From Candidatus Rokuibacteriota bacterium (lineage in GTDB: Bacteria; Methylomirabilota; Methylomirabilia; Rokubacteriales; CSP1-6): a DNA stretch of 15,999 nucleotides. The position numbers were made by a program, and so were the translations under genes. Location: NCBI GenBank assembly GCA_003220195.1, contig QHRT01000052.1:1-15999 (forward strand), written 5' to 3'. Numbering within the stretch: position 1 is the stretch's first letter; every line of letters starts with the position of its first letter. The notes beneath the pieces are model-generated. The model did no database searches and was not told where the DNA came from. It saw only the letters and a program-made list of their open reading frames with translations. This document shows positions 13,386-15,999 of this stretch, piece by piece.

Positions 13386-14210
13386 GTGAGTGACGAGGCG
13401 ATTCGGGACGTCGTGAGACAGAAGTACGGGCAGGCTGCGCTCCGGGTGACGACCGCCGGATCCACGTCGTGCTGCGGCACCGCGTCGTCGAGAGGGACGT
13501 GTGATCCCGTCACGTCGAACCTCTACGGCGAAGGTGAGACGGCCGACCTTCCCGAGACCGCCGTGGCCGCGTCGCTCGGCTGCGGCAATCCGACAGCCCT
13601 GGCCGAGCTGGCGCCCGGCGAGACCGTGCTCGACCTCGGGTCCGGCGGCGGGATCGACGTCCTGCTCTCCGCCAGGCGCGTGGGACCCCGGGGAAAGGCG
13701 TACGGCCTCGACATGACCGACGAGATGCTCGCCCTGGCGCGCGAGAACCAGCGCAAGGCCGGCGTGACGAACGTCGAGTTCCTGAAGGGCGAAATCGAGG
13801 CCATTCCCCTGCCGGAGGCATCGGTCGACGTCATCATCTCGAACTGCGTGATCAATCTCTCGGCCGACAAGGACCGCGTGTTCGCCGAGGCGTTCCGCGT
13901 GCTCAAACCGGGCGGCCGATTCGCCGTTTCGGATGTCGTCGTGAGAGGCGAGGTGCCCGTCGCGGTGAGGCGAAGCGTCGAGCTGTGGATCGGCTGCATC
14001 GCCGGGGCACTCGAGGAAACCGACTATCGTGAGAAGCTGGCGAAGGCCGGGTTCGAAGCGATCGACGTCGAGCCTACGCGGATCTACCGAACCGAAGATG
14101 CGCAGGCGTTCCTGGACCGTGAAGGCATCGATGCGAAGGCCATCGCGCCAATCGTGGACGGCAAGTTCATGAGCGCGTTCATCCGGGCACGCAAGCCGAC
14201 GGCGGCGTGA
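13386..14210 (+). CDS. arsM: Arsenite S-adenosylmethionine methyltransferase
   Basis: ArsM methylates trivalent arsenic stepwise to mono-, di- and trimethyl species. The 274-residue protein has the S-adenosylmethionine site (VLDLGSGGGIDVLL, then GLDMTDEM) and three arsenic-binding cysteines at 66 (SLGCGNP), 154 (SNCVINL) and 204 (IGCIAGAL). A further Cys pair lies near the N-terminus (SCCG, 29-30). Length and motifs match active bacterial ArsM proteins. The start is a GTG at 13386 with GAGGAG upstream. The stop overlaps the start of arsN1 (GTGA), so translation of the two is coupled. Together with ArsI in the same operon it could cycle arsenic between methylated and inorganic states, or act on other organoarsenicals. 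Confidence 0.96.
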   Translation: MSDEAIRDVVRQKYGQAALRVTTAGSTSCCGTASSRGTCDPVTSNLYGEGETADLPETAVAASLGCGNPTALAELAPGETVLDLGSGGGIDVLLSARRVGPRGKAYGLDMTDEMLALARENQRKAGVTNVEFLKGEIEAIPLPEASVDVIISNCVINLSADKDRVFAEAFRVLKPGGRFAVSDVVVRGEVPVAVRRSVELWIGCIAGALEETDYREKLAKAGFEAIDVEPTRIYRTEDAQAFLDREGIDAKAIAPIVDGKFMSAFIRARKPTAA

Positions 14211-14761
14211 CGCATCGAGGTCAGACGCGCCTCGCGACGCCGGCCGACGCAGATACGATCGCCGCGATCTACAACGAGGGCATCGCCGACCGGATCGCGA
14301 CGTTCGAAACGGAGCCTCGCACGGCGAAACAGATCGCGGCGCAGCTGGCCGAGAAGGCTGACAGGTTTCCGACGGTGGTGGTCGAGCGCGAGGGCCGGCT
14401 TGTCGCCTGGGCGAGCGCCGGAGCGTACCGCAATCGTCCCGCGTATTCCGGTGTGGCGGAACATTCCGTCTACGTCGCGCGAGCGGCGCGAGGCACCGGC
14501 GCGGGTCGCGCCGCACTCGAGGCGCTCTGTCAAGCGTATGCCGAGCGCGGCTTCTGGAAGATCGTGTCACGCATCTTCCCGGAGAATACGGCAAGCCTCG
14601 CTCTCCACGAGCGGTGCGGGTTCCGGGTCGTCGGAGTGTATCGCCGCCACGGCAAGCTGGACGGGCAGTGGCGCGATTGCGTGATCGTGGAACGGTTGCT
14701 CGAGCCCGCCGAGTCGTGGCTGGCCGAGCAGCCGCTTCATCCCGCGGCGCGGCCGTCGTGA
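14207..14761 (+). CDS. arsN1: ArsN1-like GNAT N-acetyltransferase
   Basis: This 184-residue GNAT enzyme is of the phosphinothricin acetyltransferase type: RLATPADADTIAAIYNEGIADRIATFE at the N-terminus, the acetyl-CoA loop ARGTGAGRAAL, and FPENTASLALHERCGFRVVGVYRRHGKLDGQWRD near the end. In arsenic operons this subgroup is known as ArsN1 and acetylates the alpha-amino group of arsinothricin, an organoarsenical mimic of glutamate. Phosphinothricin may be a second substrate. The GTG start overlaps the arsM stop, and its own stop overlaps the start of the MIP channel gene, so both junctions are GTGA. The sequence alone does not separate arsinothricin from phosphinothricin specificity; the operon context supports the former. 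Confidence 0.88.
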   Translation: MTHRGQTRLATPADADTIAAIYNEGIADRIATFETEPRTAKQIAAQLAEKADRFPTVVVEREGRLVAWASAGAYRNRPAYSGVAEHSVYVARAARGTGAGRAALEALCQAYAERGFWKIVSRIFPENTASLALHERCGFRVVGVYRRHGKLDGQWRDCVIVERLLEPAESWLAEQPLHPAARPS

Positions 14762-15513
14762 CACCAGTCACCGACACGCCGAGTCTCACCCGGCGCGTTG
14801 TGGCCGAAGCCATCGGCACCGCATTGTTGCTCGCCGCCGTGGTCGGCTCCGGGATCATGGGCGAGCGGCTCGCTGGCGGGAACGTCGCGGTCGCGCTGCT
14901 CGCCAATACCCTCGCCACGGGCGCCGCGCTCGTCGCGCTCATCCTCACCTTCGGACCGATCTCCGGCGCCCATCTCAATCCCGCCGTGACGCTCGCCGAT
15001 GCGTCCCAGCGCGGCCTGCCGTGGCGTGACGTGCTTCCCTACCTCGCGGCCCAGATCGCCGGCGCGTTCAGCGGTGTGGCCGCCGCGCACGTGATGTTCG
15101 GCGAGCCACTGTTCTTTGCCTCGCGGCATGCGCGTGCGGGAGTGTCGCAGGTCTTCAGCGAGTTCGTCGCCACGTTCGGGCTCCTCGCGGTGATCTGGGG
15201 CTGCGCGCGCTCCCGCTCGTCGGTCGTGCCCTTCGCTGTCGCGGCGTACATCACGGCCGCCTACTGGTTCACGGGGTCGACGTCGTTCGCGAACCCGGCG
15301 GTGACGCTCGCCCGATCCGCCACCGATACATTCGCAGGGATCCGGCCGGCCGATGCGCCGGCGTTCGTCATCGCGCAGCTTGTCGGTGCCGGAGCCGCGA
15401 CCGCGCTTTTCAGGTGGCTGGTGCCGGCGCTGCCGGAGGTAGCGGACACGGTCGGCGTTCCTCGAACCGCCGGCTCGGACGACGGACCACACGTCGTTCC
15501 TGAGCGACGCTGA
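14758..15513 (+). CDS. aqpS: MIP-family channel (aquaglyceroporin), arsenic-associated
   Basis: This 251-residue membrane channel has six hydrophobic helices and the two NPA boxes of the aquaporin fold, at about 74-76 (SGAHLNPAVTLA) and 179-181 (TSFANPAVTLAR). In arsenic operons such channels (AqpS type) carry uncharged arsenite or methylarsenite down its gradient out of the cell, in place of an ArsB or Acr3 pump. It starts with a GTG that overlaps the arsN1 stop and is the last gene of the operon. The C-terminal tail after residue 225 is hydrophilic. No obvious terminator hairpin follows the stop. The pore-lining selectivity residues were not assigned. Confidence 0.88.
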   Translation: MTPVTDTPSLTRRVVAEAIGTALLLAAVVGSGIMGERLAGGNVAVALLANTLATGAALVALILTFGPISGAHLNPAVTLADASQRGLPWRDVLPYLAAQIAGAFSGVAAAHVMFGEPLFFASRHARAGVSQVFSEFVATFGLLAVIWGCARSRSSVVPFAVAAYITAAYWFTGSTSFANPAVTLARSATDTFAGIRPADAPAFVIAQLVGAGAATALFRWLVPALPEVADTVGVPRTAGSDDGPHVVPERR

Positions 15514-15767
15514 TTGGCGACGGCGGCGGTGAGCTCGTCCGCTGACGGTACCATCTCGTCGCAGACGACCTTCATTTCGCGGTCTCGAACCGCTGAGCGA
15601 TTCCAGTCGTCCGCAGCGCAATTCGCCCGCGCAATCAATACCTTGCGCACTCGGAGCGGCGAAGCCAACGGAGCGGCAAGTCGCCGCCAGTTGCGGCCTT
15701 GTGGCGTCGTGTGAGTGACAGCCTCGGTGACCGGAACCCATGGAGAGGATGCCATCTGCGCGCTCAT

Positions 15768-15999
15768 TCACATGCGTCTGGTGAGCCAGTCGGGTGAAGG
15801 TCGCAGCCATCCCGAACCTGGACCGAGCGTCGCGACCTGGGTCGTATCCCGTGGCTTCGGCGGATCGACCCGCAGTCTGGTCAGCCGCATGAAGCTCAAC
15901 TTCCATTCGTCCTGAACGCGGCGATATTCCTCCTCGTAGAATCCATATCCGTGGAACCCCGGCGCATCGGGCGCGTCTGGCATTCCAATCGGGTGTGGC
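15768..15999 (-). CDS. SnoaL-like (NTF2-fold) protein, C-terminal part
   Basis: The minus-strand frame is open to the right edge, so the N-terminus lies outside the window. The visible 76 or so residues contain GFHGYGFYEEEYRRVQDEWK and LTRLRVDPP. This pattern (GYG, Tyr-Glu-Glu, Tyr-Arg-Arg, W, then RLTRLR) closes SnoaL-like domains of the nuclear transport factor 2 fold. Such proteins are small dehydratases, isomerases or unknown-function binding proteins. The tail after the last strand is Pro- and Thr-rich. It is convergent with the ars operon, and the 254 bases between them hold no gene I can support. Confidence 0.65.
   Translation of the reverse strand, partial: PHPIGMPDAPDAPGFHGYGFYEEEYRRVQDEWKLSFMRLTRLRVDPPKPRDTTQVATLGPGSGWLRPSPDWLTRRM

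Noticed and set aside
12507..14978. 823-residue open frame on the minus strand across the ars operon
   Set aside because: It is antisense to arsR, arsI, arsM and arsN1, which all have clear family motifs. The translation is Arg/Ala/Pro-rich without any domain, as expected for a GC-rich shadow frame.
15514..15767. Small ORFs in the spacer after the MIP channel gene
   Set aside because: Neither strand shows a motif, a ribosome binding site or a plausible composition. I see no gene, terminator or repeat that can be supported here.

Overview
The window is high-GC, gene-dense bacterial DNA. It looks like a chromosomal segment from a soil or sediment bacterium of the Acidobacteriota, Methylomirabilota/Rokubacteria, Gemmatimonadota or deltaproteobacterial kind. 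The sequence does not fix the phylum, because there is no rRNA or other marker gene. I see no tRNA, rRNA, CRISPR array, transposase or integrase.

Left part (1-4700). The tail of a cyclic-nucleotide-binding protein is followed by a dUTPase gene broken by a frameshifting deletion. Next come a small membrane-anchored protein and a small lipoprotein (both minus strand), an intact D-2-hydroxyacid dehydrogenase (plus) and a receiver/HD-GYP response regulator (minus). The HD-GYP gene starts on the stop codon of a 15-codon leader ORF with a good ribosome binding site. A SET-domain methyltransferase fused to a GNAT acetyltransferase closes this part.

Middle (4700-8850). A chromate-transporter gene, also broken by a small deletion, lies downstream of an OmpR-type response regulator and sensor kinase pair. 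A secreted concanavalin-like (DUF1080-like) protein diverges from that pair. Two copies of one 27-bp box (CTGAC-N6-GTCAG-GAACTC-KTCAG) stand in front of these units. One lies upstream of chrA, on the kinase stop codon, and the other lies between the regulator gene and the secreted-protein gene. Each sits next to a TATACT -10 element, so the three units look like one regulon of this two-component system.

Right-middle (8850-12370). A monoheme cytochrome-like gene is interrupted at a five-C run. It is followed by a truncated hotdog thioesterase, an unidentified C-terminal ORF remnant, a MerR-MFS pair with overlapping reading frames, and a CDF-type cation transporter. The MerR gene has a textbook MerR/CueR-type promoter: a 10-bp-arm dyad inside a 19-bp spacer.

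Right (12490-15513). An intact operon, arsR-arsI-arsM-arsN1-MIP channel, runs from a consensus promoter (TTGACA, 17 bp, TATATT) whose start point falls almost on the arsR start codon. The gene content points to organic arsenicals. ArsI breaks the C-As bond of trivalent methylarsenicals, ArsM makes methylated arsenicals, and ArsN1 acetylates the antibiotic arsinothricin. The ArsR has only two cysteines, a vicinal pair at its last two residues (101 and 102). No arsenate reductase or arsenite pump is present. A partial SnoaL-like gene runs off the right edge.

Three genes (dut, chrA, cytochrome) are out of frame, while the rest, including the arsenic operon, read cleanly. Whether this is decay or sequence/assembly error cannot be decided from the sequence alone.
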